Of a stretch of DNA of 64,000 nucleotides, positions 25,098 through 35,124 are shown in pieces. Source of the stretch: Natronospira elongata (lineage in GTDB: Bacteria > Pseudomonadota > Gammaproteobacteria > Natronospirales > Natronospiraceae); assembly GCF_034931365.1 (NCBI RefSeq), contig NZ_JAYGII010000012.1, positions 19,453-83,452 of the forward strand, written 5' to 3'. Numbering within the stretch: position 1 is the first letter of the stretch; each line of letters begins with the position of its first letter. Below the pieces are notes generated by a model. The model saw only the letters and a program-made list of their open reading frames with translations. It ran no database searches and was not told the origin of the DNA. The position numbers were made by a program, and so were the translations under genes.

Positions 25098-25180
25098 TGA
25101 CATTGGTGTTGTAGTTATCTATAACGCTAATACCGCTTACTCGATCCGAGTCGCGGCCCGATTCACAAGGAGGATTGATC

Positions 25181-25927
25181 ATGAGCAAGCAATTGACGAT
25201 GAGCAGCCTGCTGCTGGCGGCAACCATGGCCCTGGGTAGCATGGCACAGGCGGCGCAATTCAATTCCGACTGCCGTGTCTCGCTGGCACCCAAGCTGGAG
25301 ATTACCCAGTCCCATGTGGAGGTTGCCGATGAGCAGCGGACGGCACGCTTCTCCGGTGGCAGCCTGACCGTGGACGGGCAAACCATGCCCCTCTCGGCTG
25401 AAGGCAGCGCCCGTGCGGCGGCCTATGAACAGGAGGTCCGTGAGCTGGTGGAGGAATTCCGGGTTATTGCCGCGGAGGCGGTGGATATCGGAATTTACGC
25501 GGCCAGTACCGCCGTGACCACCGTATTCGGCGAGACTGCGACGCGGAACCTGAATGCTGACCTGGAAAGCCTCAGGGAAGAATTGTTGGAAGCCATCGCC
25601 ACCACCACTGATTTCAACGCCGAGACCTTCGGCCAACAGATCGACCAAAGCGTGAAACAGGCAGTGGAGAATGCCAAGCCCGAACTCATCAAGGCCGGTA
25701 TTGGCCTGGCCCTGACCGCCCTCTTACTGGGTGAAGAGCATATCGAAGAACGGGTTGCCGGCCTGGAAGAAACCATTGAGGCCGAAGTCGAAGCCCGCGC
25801 CGCCGAAATCGAGGCACACGCCGAGGCCCTGTGCCCCCGCCTGAAAGCCCTCGCCGCCAAGGAAGAAGCCCTGGTCGCCGAACTGGACGAAGCCCAGCAA
25901 TTCCGCTTCATCCAGCCCGGTAAATGA
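25181..25927 (+). CDS. YggN-like DUF2884 periplasmic protein
   Basis: This 248-residue exported protein has a signal peptide ending GSMAQAAQF. A C-x-V segment and a long acidic Glu/Ala-rich helical region (about 80-240) resemble DUF2884 (YggN), a gammaproteobacterial family of unknown function. The closing region has LCPRLKALAAKEEAL. The start at 25181 follows AAGGAGG and is preferred over 25175. The strong acidic character fits a halophile. No partner gene is evident. Confidence 0.75.
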   Translation: MSKQLTMSSLLLAATMALGSMAQAAQFNSDCRVSLAPKLEITQSHVEVADEQRTARFSGGSLTVDGQTMPLSAEGSARAAAYEQEVRELVEEFRVIAAEAVDIGIYAASTAVTTVFGETATRNLNADLESLREELLEAIATTTDFNAETFGQQIDQSVKQAVENAKPELIKAGIGLALTALLLGEEHIEERVAGLEETIEAEVEARAAEIEAHAEALCPRLKALAAKEEALVAELDEAQQFRFIQPGK

Positions 25928-26053
25928 GCCCTGCCCATTACCAGCGTCGCCATCGGCTTCAGGGATGAAGCCGCGGCGCTTGGCTCGGGAACAGCTGACT
26001 GGCATGATCAGCTGCATACATTCTTGCTGAAATTCCCCACGCGGAGCGAATGG

Positions 26054-27259
26054 ATGGCTGACACTGGCAAGCCTCAAGCGGCCCTGGGTCAACGGGCCCT
26101 GCTTCCCGACCTTCAATTCCATGTCTATGCAAACCATGCCTCGATCTCACCGCTAAGCAAGCCTGTCTCAGCCGCGGTGGATGAGGTCATGGCAGCGCAG
26201 GCGCGGGAAGGCGTGGGCTTTTTTCCAATGGAGGTCGAGCGCCGGGAACGGCTCCGGGAGCAGCTGGGTACGCTGATCGGCGCCGACGGGCAAAGCGAAA
26301 TCGGCCTGGTGGCCAATACCACCGCGGGAGTGGTGGCCATTGCCAATTCCCTGCCCTGGCGACCACGAGAGCGGGTATTGGTGCTGGCCGGGGAATTTCC
26401 CACCAATGTCACTCCCTGGCAGCAGGCGGCCAAGCGCCATGATCTGGAACTCGTGTGGATGTACGCGGAGGATTTTCGCCACGACCGAGCAACGGCCCTG
26501 GCGGAATTCGAACGCCATCTCGCCGACGGCATTCGAATGGTGGCGGTCAGTGCCGTCCAGTTCACCACCGGCCAGCTCATGCCGCTGGCGACCATGGGCG
26601 CGCTCTGCAAGCGCCACGGCAGCGAGTTTTTCGTGGACGCCATCCAGGCGGTGGGCGTGGTACCGATGGATGTGACAACCATGGGCATCGATTACCTGGC
26701 CTGCGGCAGTCACAAATGGCTGATGGCCCCGGAGGGGGTGGGTTTTGTCTATGTTTCAAGGGACAAGGCCGAACAACTGGAGCCCCATCTTGCCGGCTGG
26801 ATCAGCCACGAGAACGCTTTCGAGTTTCTCACGGGCGGCCCCGAGACCCTGCGCTATGACCGTCCCTTTCAGCACGGCGCACGGATGCTGGAATCAGGGA
26901 CCTTCAATTCCATCGGCTGCGCCGGGCTGTCGGCCAGTGTGACGCTGATTCAATCCATCGGCGTGGAGAACATTCATGCCCATGTGCAGGTCTGGCTGGA
27001 TGCCCTGGAACCGGCACTGACCGAGCGCGGCTTTGAAAGCGCCCGCATGGCGGAGGCGGAGAACCGCTCCGGCATTCTAAGCGTGCGACCGCCCGACCAC
27101 CGTCCCGCCGCCGACTGGGCCGCCGCCCTGGCCGACCAGGGAATTTCCGTCGCCAGCCCGGCCGGCTGGCTCCGCTTCGCCCCCCACTGGCCCAACGCAC
27201 TCGATGAAGTCGAGAAGGTGAAGTCAGCAGTAGATGCCATCCTCAATTCGCGGCCATAG
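26054..27259 (+). CDS. Class V aminotransferase-fold PLP enzyme
   Basis: This 401-residue fold-type I PLP enzyme has the Schiff-base Lys in GSHKWLMAPEGVGF (about residue 228), the Asp that pairs with the PLP ring in EFFVDAIQAVG, and the cofactor-phosphate segment ESGTFNS. It resembles the cysteine-desulfurase/isopenicillin-epimerase-like group. Neither a desulfurase active Cys loop nor a partner gene is seen, so the exact reaction is unknown. The start at 26054 follows GGAG; a TTG at 26024 in frame is less supported. It is convergent with the DUF4139 gene. Confidence 0.8.
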   Translation: MADTGKPQAALGQRALLPDLQFHVYANHASISPLSKPVSAAVDEVMAAQAREGVGFFPMEVERRERLREQLGTLIGADGQSEIGLVANTTAGVVAIANSLPWRPRERVLVLAGEFPTNVTPWQQAAKRHDLELVWMYAEDFRHDRATALAEFERHLADGIRMVAVSAVQFTTGQLMPLATMGALCKRHGSEFFVDAIQAVGVVPMDVTTMGIDYLACGSHKWLMAPEGVGFVYVSRDKAEQLEPHLAGWISHENAFEFLTGGPETLRYDRPFQHGARMLESGTFNSIGCAGLSASVTLIQSIGVENIHAHVQVWLDALEPALTERGFESARMAEAENRSGILSVRPPDHRPAADWAAALADQGISVASPAGWLRFAPHWPNALDEVEKVKSAVDAILNSRP

Positions 27260-27314
27260 TCACCAGCACTTGCCGCCAGTCGGCGATACAGGGCGCCGAA
27301 GTGGCAGGTTGGAT

Positions 27315-28898
27315 TCACCAGTTGTCGATGCCTGGCTCGGACTCGGGCCAGCTTGCCTTGTAGCCGAACGGCAACTCCAGAGTCTCACCGGCGCCCAGTT
27401 CCCGGTCCCAGGAAACTATCCCAGGCCGATCATCCACGTCTTGCCGATCGGGGCGCTCTGACTCGTCCAGCAAAGAGACTTCGATGCGTTCATCCCGGGC
27501 CACCGGCATGCGATCAAGCACGGTGATCGGAATTGCCCGGTCGTGGCCGCTGGTGATGGTGATGCGATGGAGGCGCTCGACCTCGTTGCGCCGGCGGAAG
27601 GTACCGCTGCTACCCCGGATATCCCGCACCAGCTTGTGCTCCACGGTAGTCCGCTGATCGACGCCAAAGCCCGCGCGGAACTCGTTGCCTGGCACCAGGG
27701 CGGAAAATTCGGTCTGGGCCACCATGACGCCATCACGATAGAGATGGGCATTGCCCATCGGCAGCGGTACCTCGCCCTCAAACTCGCCGGTGGCGAACAG
27801 CCATGCATGAGAGGCCCGGGAAGGCACGGTCCTCAAAGAAAGTGACACCGGCAGTTCGGCCCGACCCAAAGTGAAACGGTGGTGTTCTTCGTCCCCTGGC
27901 ACGCTGACGCGTCCGGGCAGACGATACTCCGCCGAGAACTCACTCCCGACAAGATCCGCAGCAGTGACTCGCGAACCGGTGACGGGAACACGACGCAGGC
28001 TGTAATCCTGATGCACCTCGGCCGCCTGGGGTTGATGGAAGTCGATATACCAGGATGAAAGCTCGGGTATCTGGTCTCCCAGTGCCGGTTCGCTGGTTGA
28101 GACGAACAGTGTGACGTCTTCCCAGTCTTCCCCGCTGCTCTGATGAATCTGGGCACGATGAACAATTTCCACTTCTTCACTGCCGGTATCGAGATGAACC
28201 TCGTAATCCGCATGCCAGCCGGCTCGGTAAACCACATATTCCAGCTGCAGTTCGGCTCGCCCGGGCCCCTCGGCCTGCCAGCTCATCGTCAGGGAACGGG
28301 ACTCGGTCTGTTCCCCGCCCAGGTCATCCAGACTGTCACGCAACACCTCGATTTCCTCATCCAGGCGCCGCGCTTCCCGGCGGGCAGTGAGACGTTCACC
28401 GATCACACTTTCGGCCGTCTCGCCCAAGGTCCCCGTGATTGACGCCAGTTGGTTCCAGTCGGTTGCTGACGCCCTGTCCTCTCCGGTCGCCTGCTCCAAC
28501 AGACGCAATTGGAGCGCCAGCACATCCAGGCGTACCTCCACTTCTTCCCGCTCAGCCTCAAGCATCTCAATACGGGCGCGTAGCTCACGGATGGCTGCCC
28601 TTTCGCTTTCCGTACCACGCTGTCGCTGGGTGGATAGCTGACCAATGGCCAGTGATGCAGGCTTGATGGGCGTGATTCGCAAGGCGTTGACGTCCAGAGA
28701 GGCAGGCAGACCATCCAGCCGCAAGGTGCCACTCTCCCCGTCCACGTCAAATTCGACAATCCGGCTGACTTCCGCCTTCATGGGGTAGACGGTGACCGAA
28801 TCAACCCGATGATTGACGGTATCGGCCAGACCCTCGCCTATCGGCGAGAAGAAGGTGGCCAGGCCAAGCAGTATGGCGAGCGCGACACGCTGGAACAT
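27315..28898 (-). CDS. DUF4139 mucoidy-inhibitor-A-like envelope protein
   Basis: This 527-residue exported protein has a signal peptide ending GEGLADTV. An N-terminal DUF4140-type domain opens with VTVYPMKAEVSR and is followed by a long coiled coil at about 95-200. A C-terminal DUF4139 beta-sandwich holds RAGWHADYEV and a final GETLELPFGYK. MuiA-like proteins are found widely, and the function is unproven. It is a single gene in its direction and convergent with the aminotransferase. Confidence 0.85.
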   Translation of the reverse strand: MFQRVALAILLGLATFFSPIGEGLADTVNHRVDSVTVYPMKAEVSRIVEFDVDGESGTLRLDGLPASLDVNALRITPIKPASLAIGQLSTQRQRGTESERAAIRELRARIEMLEAEREEVEVRLDVLALQLRLLEQATGEDRASATDWNQLASITGTLGETAESVIGERLTARREARRLDEEIEVLRDSLDDLGGEQTESRSLTMSWQAEGPGRAELQLEYVVYRAGWHADYEVHLDTGSEEVEIVHRAQIHQSSGEDWEDVTLFVSTSEPALGDQIPELSSWYIDFHQPQAAEVHQDYSLRRVPVTGSRVTAADLVGSEFSAEYRLPGRVSVPGDEEHHRFTLGRAELPVSLSLRTVPSRASHAWLFATGEFEGEVPLPMGNAHLYRDGVMVAQTEFSALVPGNEFRAGFGVDQRTTVEHKLVRDIRGSSGTFRRRNEVERLHRITITSGHDRAIPITVLDRMPVARDERIEVSLLDESERPDRQDVDDRPGIVSWDRELGAGETLELPFGYKASWPESEPGIDNW

Positions 28899-29075
28899 GG
28901 GAACCCCCTTTGCTGAGCGCTACAGGAAGGATCAGTCTAATCAAAATCGGCGCAATTGGGCGAATACCGAGCCGTCACTCCCGAATCGACATGCTTGCAC
29001 ACTACAAGAGCAGGGAGGATATCCAATGACCATCATTGCTCCGGCAGTGACTGCCATGACGGAGAGGTTAATGGT

Positions 29076-29627
29076 TCATTCATCGCCATGGAGTAGCGAT
29101 CCGCGAGCACCATGAGATGTGCCTGGCTCGCTCAGCTGCTTCTCCATGCGATAGTCGTCCATGACATAGCCCCCACCGATGTCGAACATAACCGGACCTG
29201 TATTGCGAAAGCCCATGCTTTCATACCAGCGGATGGAATCCAGATTATCGCGGTTGACGGTCAGCCAGAGCATGTCCAGATCACGCTCCCGGCAAACCTC
29301 TTCGGTGAATGCCAGTAAGCGCCGGCCCAGACCCTGGCCACGGTAGCGGCCGTCGACGTAGATCTTGCTGATCTTCAACCGTTGTTCGGCGGGCTCTGCA
29401 ATCAGCGCCAGATAGCCGGCAGCCTGCCCGTCCCGGCGGAGCAGGTAATATTCCTGACCCTCATTCAATTGCCGGGCAATGGCGGCCTCACTTTGAAAGT
29501 TGGACAGCATGTAATCCACCTGAGCCCGACCAATGATGGGCGCGTAGTGATCCACCCAGATTTCCCGAGCCAGGCGGGCCACTGCAGCAATCTGGGTTTC
29601 AGTGCTGACTTTGACGATCTCGACCAT
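29076..29627 (-). CDS. GNAT-family N-acetyltransferase
   Basis: This 183-residue protein has the acetyl-CoA pyrophosphate loop YRGQGLGRRLL at about 95-105 and the following VNRDNLDSIRWYESMGF, a classic GNAT motif B. The C-terminal tail after KQLSEPG is probably disordered. The substrate is unknown. It lies 62 bases downstream of the BamB-like gene's stop on the same strand, so its direct upstream neighbour in transcription is that gene. Confidence 0.85.
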   Translation of the reverse strand: MVEIVKVSTETQIAAVARLAREIWVDHYAPIIGRAQVDYMLSNFQSEAAIARQLNEGQEYYLLRRDGQAAGYLALIAEPAEQRLKISKIYVDGRYRGQGLGRRLLAFTEEVCRERDLDMLWLTVNRDNLDSIRWYESMGFRNTGPVMFDIGGGYVMDDYRMEKQLSEPGTSHGARGSLLHGDE

Positions 29628-29689
29628 CGACGATTCTCACATTGTCCCGAGGGATCGACTATCCTGCCACAGTTCCACAGATCCGGCAG

Positions 29690-31039
29690 TCAGTCTTCCT
29701 GCACACGGAAGATCAAGACCTGACCGTCGCTGGTGCTGATAATTAGCTCATCCCGATGCCAGGCCGGCGAAGACAGGAACCCTCCCAGATGCAGGATGTA
29801 TTCCATGTAGCCGTAAAGCGCCTGGTGCAGCTCCCCGGAACCCAGGCGTTCGTTATCGAACTGCCCGCTGTCCGGGTCCAGCGTGCCAAAATGGTTTTCC
29901 CGGGCGGCATCGCTTTGATACCGCCAGCGTTGTTCACCTGTCGCGGCGTCCAGTACTAACAGATCACCGTTCATGACCGCCGTGACCAAATGGCGCCCGA
30001 GGACCAGGGGTGAACTGTAGCTCCAGGCACCGACCTCCCGACGCCAGACCTCGGTCCCATCCACCCGGTCCAGGGCGATCACAAAACCCGGCACCGAGCT
30101 ACCCAGGTAGATACGTTCATCATCCACGGAAGGCGTGGCCACCACCCAGGAGCGTTGCATCATGGCGTAACGCCACAGCACCTCTCCGGTTGCCAAAGAC
30201 AGGGCATACAGGTAGCCGTCACGGCTGCCCACGTAAACCCGGTCACCGTCCACCACTGGCGAGGACTGGACGCCCAGCCACTGCTGATGAACGCTATCCC
30301 GCTCGGTGGCGTAGGTCCAGCGAACCTCCCCGCTTTCCGCATCCAGGGCATGCACCATGCCGTACCAGTCGCCAATCACCAGGGTATGGCCATCCGGATG
30401 CTTGCGGCCAAGGGCCGGGGAGGAATGGACCATGCCAGCGGTCCGGTAGCGCCAGAGCAGCTCGCCGGTATCGGCATCCAGGGTGTACAGATGGCCGTCG
30501 CTGCTACCCACATGGACGCGGCCGTCGGCCACTAGGGGTGAGGACAGGTAGAAATCCCAGGGGTCGCGAATCGGGGCATCGCTGTGCCGAATTCCCATGT
30601 AGTGGATGGCGCTGAAGCGCTTCTCACCGCCGGTCCGAAAAGACCAGGCCTCAGTTCCGTCGACGCGATGGATGGCCTGGAACAAACCATCGAGATTAAG
30701 GATATAGACGAAGTCCCCGAAAACGGCCGGCGTGGCACTGATGGCTCCGCCCGAGGGGCGAATCCATTGCAATTGGCGATCCGCAAGCCCGAAGGCATAG
30801 AGGTTGCCGTTCTCACCAGCCACGAAGAGCTGATCCCCGACGGCCACCGGCGAACTGGCAATGGTGGTGGGCAGGCGGAATTGCCAGTCCAGCGCCAGGC
30901 TTGTGACAGCCACATCCTGGCGGACATGACCGCTGCGCTCGGGATCACCCTTGAACAATGGCCAGTCAGCGGCGTCGCCGGGCACGGTATGGAATAGAAT
31001 CAAGAAAATCAGTGTCAGACGGACACTCGAAAATGACAT
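29690..31039 (-). CDS. PQQ-type beta-propeller protein (BamB-like), secreted
   Basis: This 449-residue exported protein has a signal peptide ending HTVPGDAADW and at least seven propeller blades with repeated DG.xY/LYAL and GEVRWxYxT motifs, as in PQQ-dependent dehydrogenases and BamB. No catalytic disulfide or quinoprotein Ca site is evident, so a binding or scaffold role is more likely than an enzyme. It lacks a lipobox, unlike BamB. The start at 31039 follows CAGGAG; the longer frame to 31111 has no signal. It is probably cotranscribed with the upstream CadC-like regulator gene, whose stop is 104 bases before its start codon. Confidence 0.8.
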   Translation of the reverse strand: MSFSSVRLTLIFLILFHTVPGDAADWPLFKGDPERSGHVRQDVAVTSLALDWQFRLPTTIASSPVAVGDQLFVAGENGNLYAFGLADRQLQWIRPSGGAISATPAVFGDFVYILNLDGLFQAIHRVDGTEAWSFRTGGEKRFSAIHYMGIRHSDAPIRDPWDFYLSSPLVADGRVHVGSSDGHLYTLDADTGELLWRYRTAGMVHSSPALGRKHPDGHTLVIGDWYGMVHALDAESGEVRWTYATERDSVHQQWLGVQSSPVVDGDRVYVGSRDGYLYALSLATGEVLWRYAMMQRSWVVATPSVDDERIYLGSSVPGFVIALDRVDGTEVWRREVGAWSYSSPLVLGRHLVTAVMNGDLLVLDAATGEQRWRYQSDAARENHFGTLDPDSGQFDNERLGSGELHQALYGYMEYILHLGGFLSSPAWHRDELIISTSDGQVLIFRVQED

Positions 31040-31143
31040 GGTTCGGACTCCTGAGAATGAAGTCCGGCCAGTCTGCCGATCGCGTCCGGGCCCGTCCTGA
31101 AGCCGGCCCAAAGCTTCTTAAAGCCTAATTAATCCTATTACTT

Positions 31144-32544
31144 TCAATTGCTTGGCAACGTCAAACCAAGACTGGTCAGCACCGCCTGAAAGCGGGGCTC
31201 GGCATGCAGGGCGCGATAATGCGGATCCACGGCCAGCCAGAGCAGCGCTTCCTGGGAGTCCTCGCGCGCCGCCTCCAGATGATCCAGGGCCTGGCTATAC
31301 TCCCCGGCCACCAGGGCATAGCGTGCCCAGGACAGGGGCGGTCGGTAATGACCCAGCTCCGCAGTTTCACGCTCATCCAGCAAGCGAGCATGGACCCCGG
31401 CCAGTCCGGCTTCGGCAAAGTCGGCCTCAAAGCGGGCCAGCCGTTCGTTCTCGATACCGGCCAGGGTCATCAGGGCCTTAAGGTGCTCCATGGCCACGAA
31501 CTCGTCACCTCGCTGGAAGGCAATATGCTGGGCCGAGACATGATAGGCGGCCGAGCGGGGCTCGGTCAGGGTAATACGCTGGATTTCCTTCCAGGCCAGC
31601 TCGGTCTCGCCCTGCATGAGGTAGTTCCAGGCCACCATAGGCACCGCGTAAAACAAGGGCTGGTGGCGACGCAGGGTCGTGACCTCCGTCATCGCTTCCT
31701 CAAATCGACCGAAGGCCAACAAGTAGTTGGCGTAGGCTAATCGTCCCTCGGCATGATTGGGCTGGACGCTCAACAAGTCCAGAAAGGCCGCTTCCGCAGC
31801 CGTGTAATCCTGCCCATGCATGAACTGCAGATTGGCATAGAGTAACAAGGCTTGGTGATGGAAGGGTGCAATACTCAGGGCACGAGCCAACAAGGCTTCC
31901 AGTTCACTGTAATGGGGCGCCACGGGCAGATCCAAATACCGAAGCTGCCGCAGCTTGGCCTCGACCAAACCGAGGTAGGCGTCCACCTGATCCGGCTCGG
32001 CTTCGATCACGCGCCGGAACAGGCCGACCGCCCGGCGCCAGTCCTCCGGCTTCTCACTGGCGAGCAACTGCCGGGCCTCGGACCCGGGCCCGTTCTCTTC
32101 CGCCAGTGCAACCACTGGCTCCGACTTCCCGGTCAGCCACCAGAAAACCAGCGCGGTCGAGACCAGCAGCCCCGCCGTCATCACTGCCACCAGCCAGAGC
32201 CCACGATGTCGAGGTCCATCTTCCCGGGCCACCGTGGCGATCCACTGGTAACCGACGCCCGGCACGGTACGGATGAAGCGTGGATTGCGAGCCGTGTCAT
32301 CCAGGGACCGCCGAAGCTGGCTGACCGCCACGGACAGGCTCTCTTCCCCGACGATGCGGGGCCCCCAGACAGCCTCGAGCAGTCTGTCTTTAGTCAGAAC
32401 CGCAGACGCATGGTCGCAGAAATACTCGAGCAGGACCGAAAGACGATGCTCCAACTCCCGCCGTTCGCCCCTGCCCAACAGCAGATTGCGCTCCGGCAGG
32501 AACCGCCACTGCCCGATTCGAATGACCTTGCCCGCCTGCCCCAT
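31144..32544 (-). CDS. CadC/ToxR-like membrane-bound transcriptional regulator with TPR-like periplasmic domain
   Basis: This 466-residue protein has an OmpR-type winged helix at residues 8-105 (LTKDRLLEAVWG, VAVSQLRRSLDD, FIRTVPGVGYQW). A single transmembrane helix (about 118-138, LWLVAVMTAGLLVSTALVFWW) leads into a periplasmic domain of about 300 residues with TPR-like repeats. Such regulators activate promoters directly from the membrane without a kinase. The signal sensed cannot be read. The adjacent downstream propeller gene may be its target or sensing partner. Confidence 0.87.
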   Translation of the reverse strand: MGQAGKVIRIGQWRFLPERNLLLGRGERRELEHRLSVLLEYFCDHASAVLTKDRLLEAVWGPRIVGEESLSVAVSQLRRSLDDTARNPRFIRTVPGVGYQWIATVAREDGPRHRGLWLVAVMTAGLLVSTALVFWWLTGKSEPVVALAEENGPGSEARQLLASEKPEDWRRAVGLFRRVIEAEPDQVDAYLGLVEAKLRQLRYLDLPVAPHYSELEALLARALSIAPFHHQALLLYANLQFMHGQDYTAAEAAFLDLLSVQPNHAEGRLAYANYLLAFGRFEEAMTEVTTLRRHQPLFYAVPMVAWNYLMQGETELAWKEIQRITLTEPRSAAYHVSAQHIAFQRGDEFVAMEHLKALMTLAGIENERLARFEADFAEAGLAGVHARLLDERETAELGHYRPPLSWARYALVAGEYSQALDHLEAAREDSQEALLWLAVDPHYRALHAEPRFQAVLTSLGLTLPSN

Positions 32545-32651
32545 CCGGTGACTCGCTGCCGATGCTTACCCAGAAAATCAAACTCCGATTATCCCTCGCC
32601 GCGCCTGGAATGGCGAGTGAGCGGCAGAACCGGACTGAGAGCCCGCTGTCA

Positions 32652-33974
32652 TCATGCCGGGTGTTGCCGGCATTGACTCAGGCCTTGTGCGGTGAATACG
32701 CAGTTACGACCTTCCGCCTTGGCGGCATACAGACATTTGTCGGCACGGGTCAGAAGGTGATCTTCGGCGGTATCTTCTTCATCCAAATCCGTCACTCCGA
32801 TACTCACCGTGACAGCGAAGGGACCATCCGCGCCGGCAAACACCATCGCAGCCACGGAGATGCGAAGCCGCTCGGCCAGGCGGGTGGCGGCATGTAGATC
32901 GGTTTCCGGGAGCAGGATGGCGAACTCCTCACCGCCCATGCGGGCCAGGCAATCGCTGCTGCGAAGCGCCTGCGTGCAGACGTCCACGAAACGCTTGAGC
33001 ACCTCGTCACCTGCCGCATGGCCGTGCCCGTCATTGATCTGCTTGAATCGGTCCAAGTCGAGCATGAGCATGCTCAGTGGATGGCGGTAGCGCCTGGCAC
33101 GCTCATACTCTTCCCGCAATACGTCCATGAACACGCGCCGGTTGGCTGCCCCGGTAAGCGGATCGGTCTGAGAGAGGCGACGGAGCTCTTCAGTCATCCG
33201 CTCCCGATCGGTGACATCGCGATAGAACCAGATGCGCCCCCAATAGACACCGGCCGGTCCATGGAGCCCCCGGGAATAGCGCTCCAGGACGCGTCCATCC
33301 TTCATGTCGATTCGCATTCCCTGCTCTTCCTCTTCCAGGCTGGCGTACAAGGCCTTGACTCGCTCGATGAAGTCTTCGGGATCCACCAGCTGGTCTGTGA
33401 CTGCCTTCAAGGCGGCCTCGCCATCGCGGGCCTCCATCACCGCTTCGGGAATGGACCAGAGCTCCAGGAAGCGGCGATTCCACGTTCTCATGGTATTGTC
33501 GGCATCCACCACCAGGATCCCGTCCGGCGATTCATCCAGGTAGGCACTCAACACGGTGGACTGATAACGGGTTTCCAGTTCCAGGTGGAGAGTGTCACTG
33601 ATTTCGTGGGCCGTCCCCAACAGGCGGGTGATACGTCCGGTATCATCCATGAGCGGCACCAGCGCGGTGTGCCAGTAGGTCCGCCCGGCAGGGAGATCAA
33701 GCACTTCCCGGTAATCCGTGGCGGCCCGCCCCTCGACACACAGTCGATAATTGCCTTTCACATTCGCCGCCATTTCCGGTGACAGCAAATCATCCACACT
33801 ACATCCCGCCACGTCATCGTGTTTCATGCCAGTGAGTTGCTCGTGGCGGGCATTGATGGCGGCCAGTCGGAACGCATCATGTGAATCCACATCGATCAGA
33901 AACGCCGCCACCCCAAGATAATCCAGCATCTTGCGGAGTTCGGCCGGGTCACGGTTGCTACTGATATCGTCCAT
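32652..33974 (-). CDS. PAS-GGDEF diguanylate cyclase
   Basis: This 440-residue protein has two PAS-type domains (about residues 10-130 and 150-275) followed by a GGDEF domain from about 285. The active-site motif is GGEEF, with an upstream RSSD forming the usual RxxD product-inhibition site five residues before it. It should make c-di-GMP. There is no signal or membrane helix. The start at 33974 was chosen because upstream in-frame sequence overlaps the flavoprotein gene and is not PAS-like. It starts 20 bases after the flavoprotein stop, so it may be part of that redox operon and coupled to its signal. Confidence 0.9.
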   Translation of the reverse strand: MDDISSNRDPAELRKMLDYLGVAAFLIDVDSHDAFRLAAINARHEQLTGMKHDDVAGCSVDDLLSPEMAANVKGNYRLCVEGRAATDYREVLDLPAGRTYWHTALVPLMDDTGRITRLLGTAHEISDTLHLELETRYQSTVLSAYLDESPDGILVVDADNTMRTWNRRFLELWSIPEAVMEARDGEAALKAVTDQLVDPEDFIERVKALYASLEEEEQGMRIDMKDGRVLERYSRGLHGPAGVYWGRIWFYRDVTDRERMTEELRRLSQTDPLTGAANRRVFMDVLREEYERARRYRHPLSMLMLDLDRFKQINDGHGHAAGDEVLKRFVDVCTQALRSSDCLARMGGEEFAILLPETDLHAATRLAERLRISVAAMVFAGADGPFAVTVSIGVTDLDEEDTAEDHLLTRADKCLYAAKAEGRNCVFTAQGLSQCRQHPA

Positions 33975-33993
33975 CACATGGTACCGGGCATTC

Positions 33994-35124
33994 CTATCGA
34001 TACTGACGCAGGTACTTCTTCTCGAACAGGGACTTGGACCAGTGCCACAGGCGGCTTCTGGGAAGCACCCAGTTGCGCTTTTCACTGCGGGCCACCAGCA
34101 TGCCCTTGTCCATGCTGTCCACAATACACATCAATTCGGCCTTGAAGGTGGCCTCAGGTTCCCGTCCATTCAATTCCGCATGCATGTTCTTCGCTGCCGC
34201 CTCCGCCTGCAGGTCAGCCATGTGCGCCTGCTTGGGCATCCAGTCCGGGCCCGGGAAGGATCCGGCATCGCCGGCGACATAGACCCGCTCGGCCCCTTCC
34301 ACCCGGCAGAAGGCATCCGCCTTGAGCAGGCCACCGTCGGAACGGCCCAGTTCGGTGTTGTCGAACCAGGGGTTGCCGGTCATGCCCGGCATGAAAAGGA
34401 TGAGGTCGGCCGGAAACTCGCCCCCCTCGGTGGTGACCTTGTCCTCCGTGAACCCCTTGAGCTTGTGCCCCAGATGAGTGTGAATGTCGCGGCGTTCCAT
34501 CTCCGCAAGCAGCTTGCCCACGGCCTTTGGGCCAAGACGCTTTCCCGGCTGCGGTGCCGGCGAGAAGAAGGTCAGTTCGAAACGGTCCCGCCGCCCCTGC
34601 TTTCGCAGCAGACTGTCGATACCGAAAAGAAACTCGAACATGGGCCCGCCGCGCATGGCCTGGCCTTCCCTGGGATTGCCGGAGAAACCAAAGGCGATAT
34701 GCCCTCCGTCCATGTCCTCCACCGCCTGCTTGATGCGCATGGCGGACTCAACCCCCTCGCAGGGGGTGATGGCATGCTCGATACCTGGCAATTTCTTGAG
34801 AAAACGCCCGCCGCTGCCGATCAGTATGGCATCGTTTTGCACCTCGCCATTGTCGGTGAGTAGCAGGCGACCACTTGGGTCAAGGCCAGTGGCACTACCC
34901 TGGTGATAGTGAATACGGTGGCGCCGGAAAAACCCCTCCAGCGGCCGAATGATATCCTCGGGCTGCCGCTGACCCGTGGGCAGCCAGATCAGACTGGGCA
35001 GGAAGACAAACTCCGGTCGCGGCGCCACCAGGGTGATTTCCGCCTCTCGATCCAGCCTGCGCAGGTGGCGGGCCGTGGTGAGAGAGGCAAACCCGCTGCC
35101 TACTACCGTGATCTTGTGGCTCAT
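33994..35124 (-). CDS. SQR/FCSD-family flavoprotein lacking the canonical active-site cysteines
   Basis: This 376-residue FAD/NAD(P)-binding disulfide-reductase-fold protein starts KITVVGSGFASLTTARHL, with a second nucleotide site at YVAGDAGSFPGPD. It is related to sulfide:quinone oxidoreductase and flavocytochrome c. At the position where SQR has ASCFGPAYEF it reads QAMRGGPMFEF, with no Cys, and AGDAGSFPGP also lacks the second Cys. The basic amphipathic C-terminus (WHWSKSLFEKKYLRQYR) suggests monotopic membrane binding. The start at 35124 overlaps the haem-protein stop in an ATGA, so they are coupled. It may be a quinone reductase with another electron donor. Confidence 0.85.
   Translation of the reverse strand: MSHKITVVGSGFASLTTARHLRRLDREAEITLVAPRPEFVFLPSLIWLPTGQRQPEDIIRPLEGFFRRHRIHYHQGSATGLDPSGRLLLTDNGEVQNDAILIGSGGRFLKKLPGIEHAITPCEGVESAMRIKQAVEDMDGGHIAFGFSGNPREGQAMRGGPMFEFLFGIDSLLRKQGRRDRFELTFFSPAPQPGKRLGPKAVGKLLAEMERRDIHTHLGHKLKGFTEDKVTTEGGEFPADLILFMPGMTGNPWFDNTELGRSDGGLLKADAFCRVEGAERVYVAGDAGSFPGPDWMPKQAHMADLQAEAAAKNMHAELNGREPEATFKAELMCIVDSMDKGMLVARSEKRNWVLPRSRLWHWSKSLFEKKYLRQYR

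Noticed and set aside
33975..34124. Extension of the PAS-GGDEF protein N-terminus by 50 residues
   Set aside because: The extension overlaps the flavoprotein coding region and is not PAS-like; the ATG at 33974 is more plausible.
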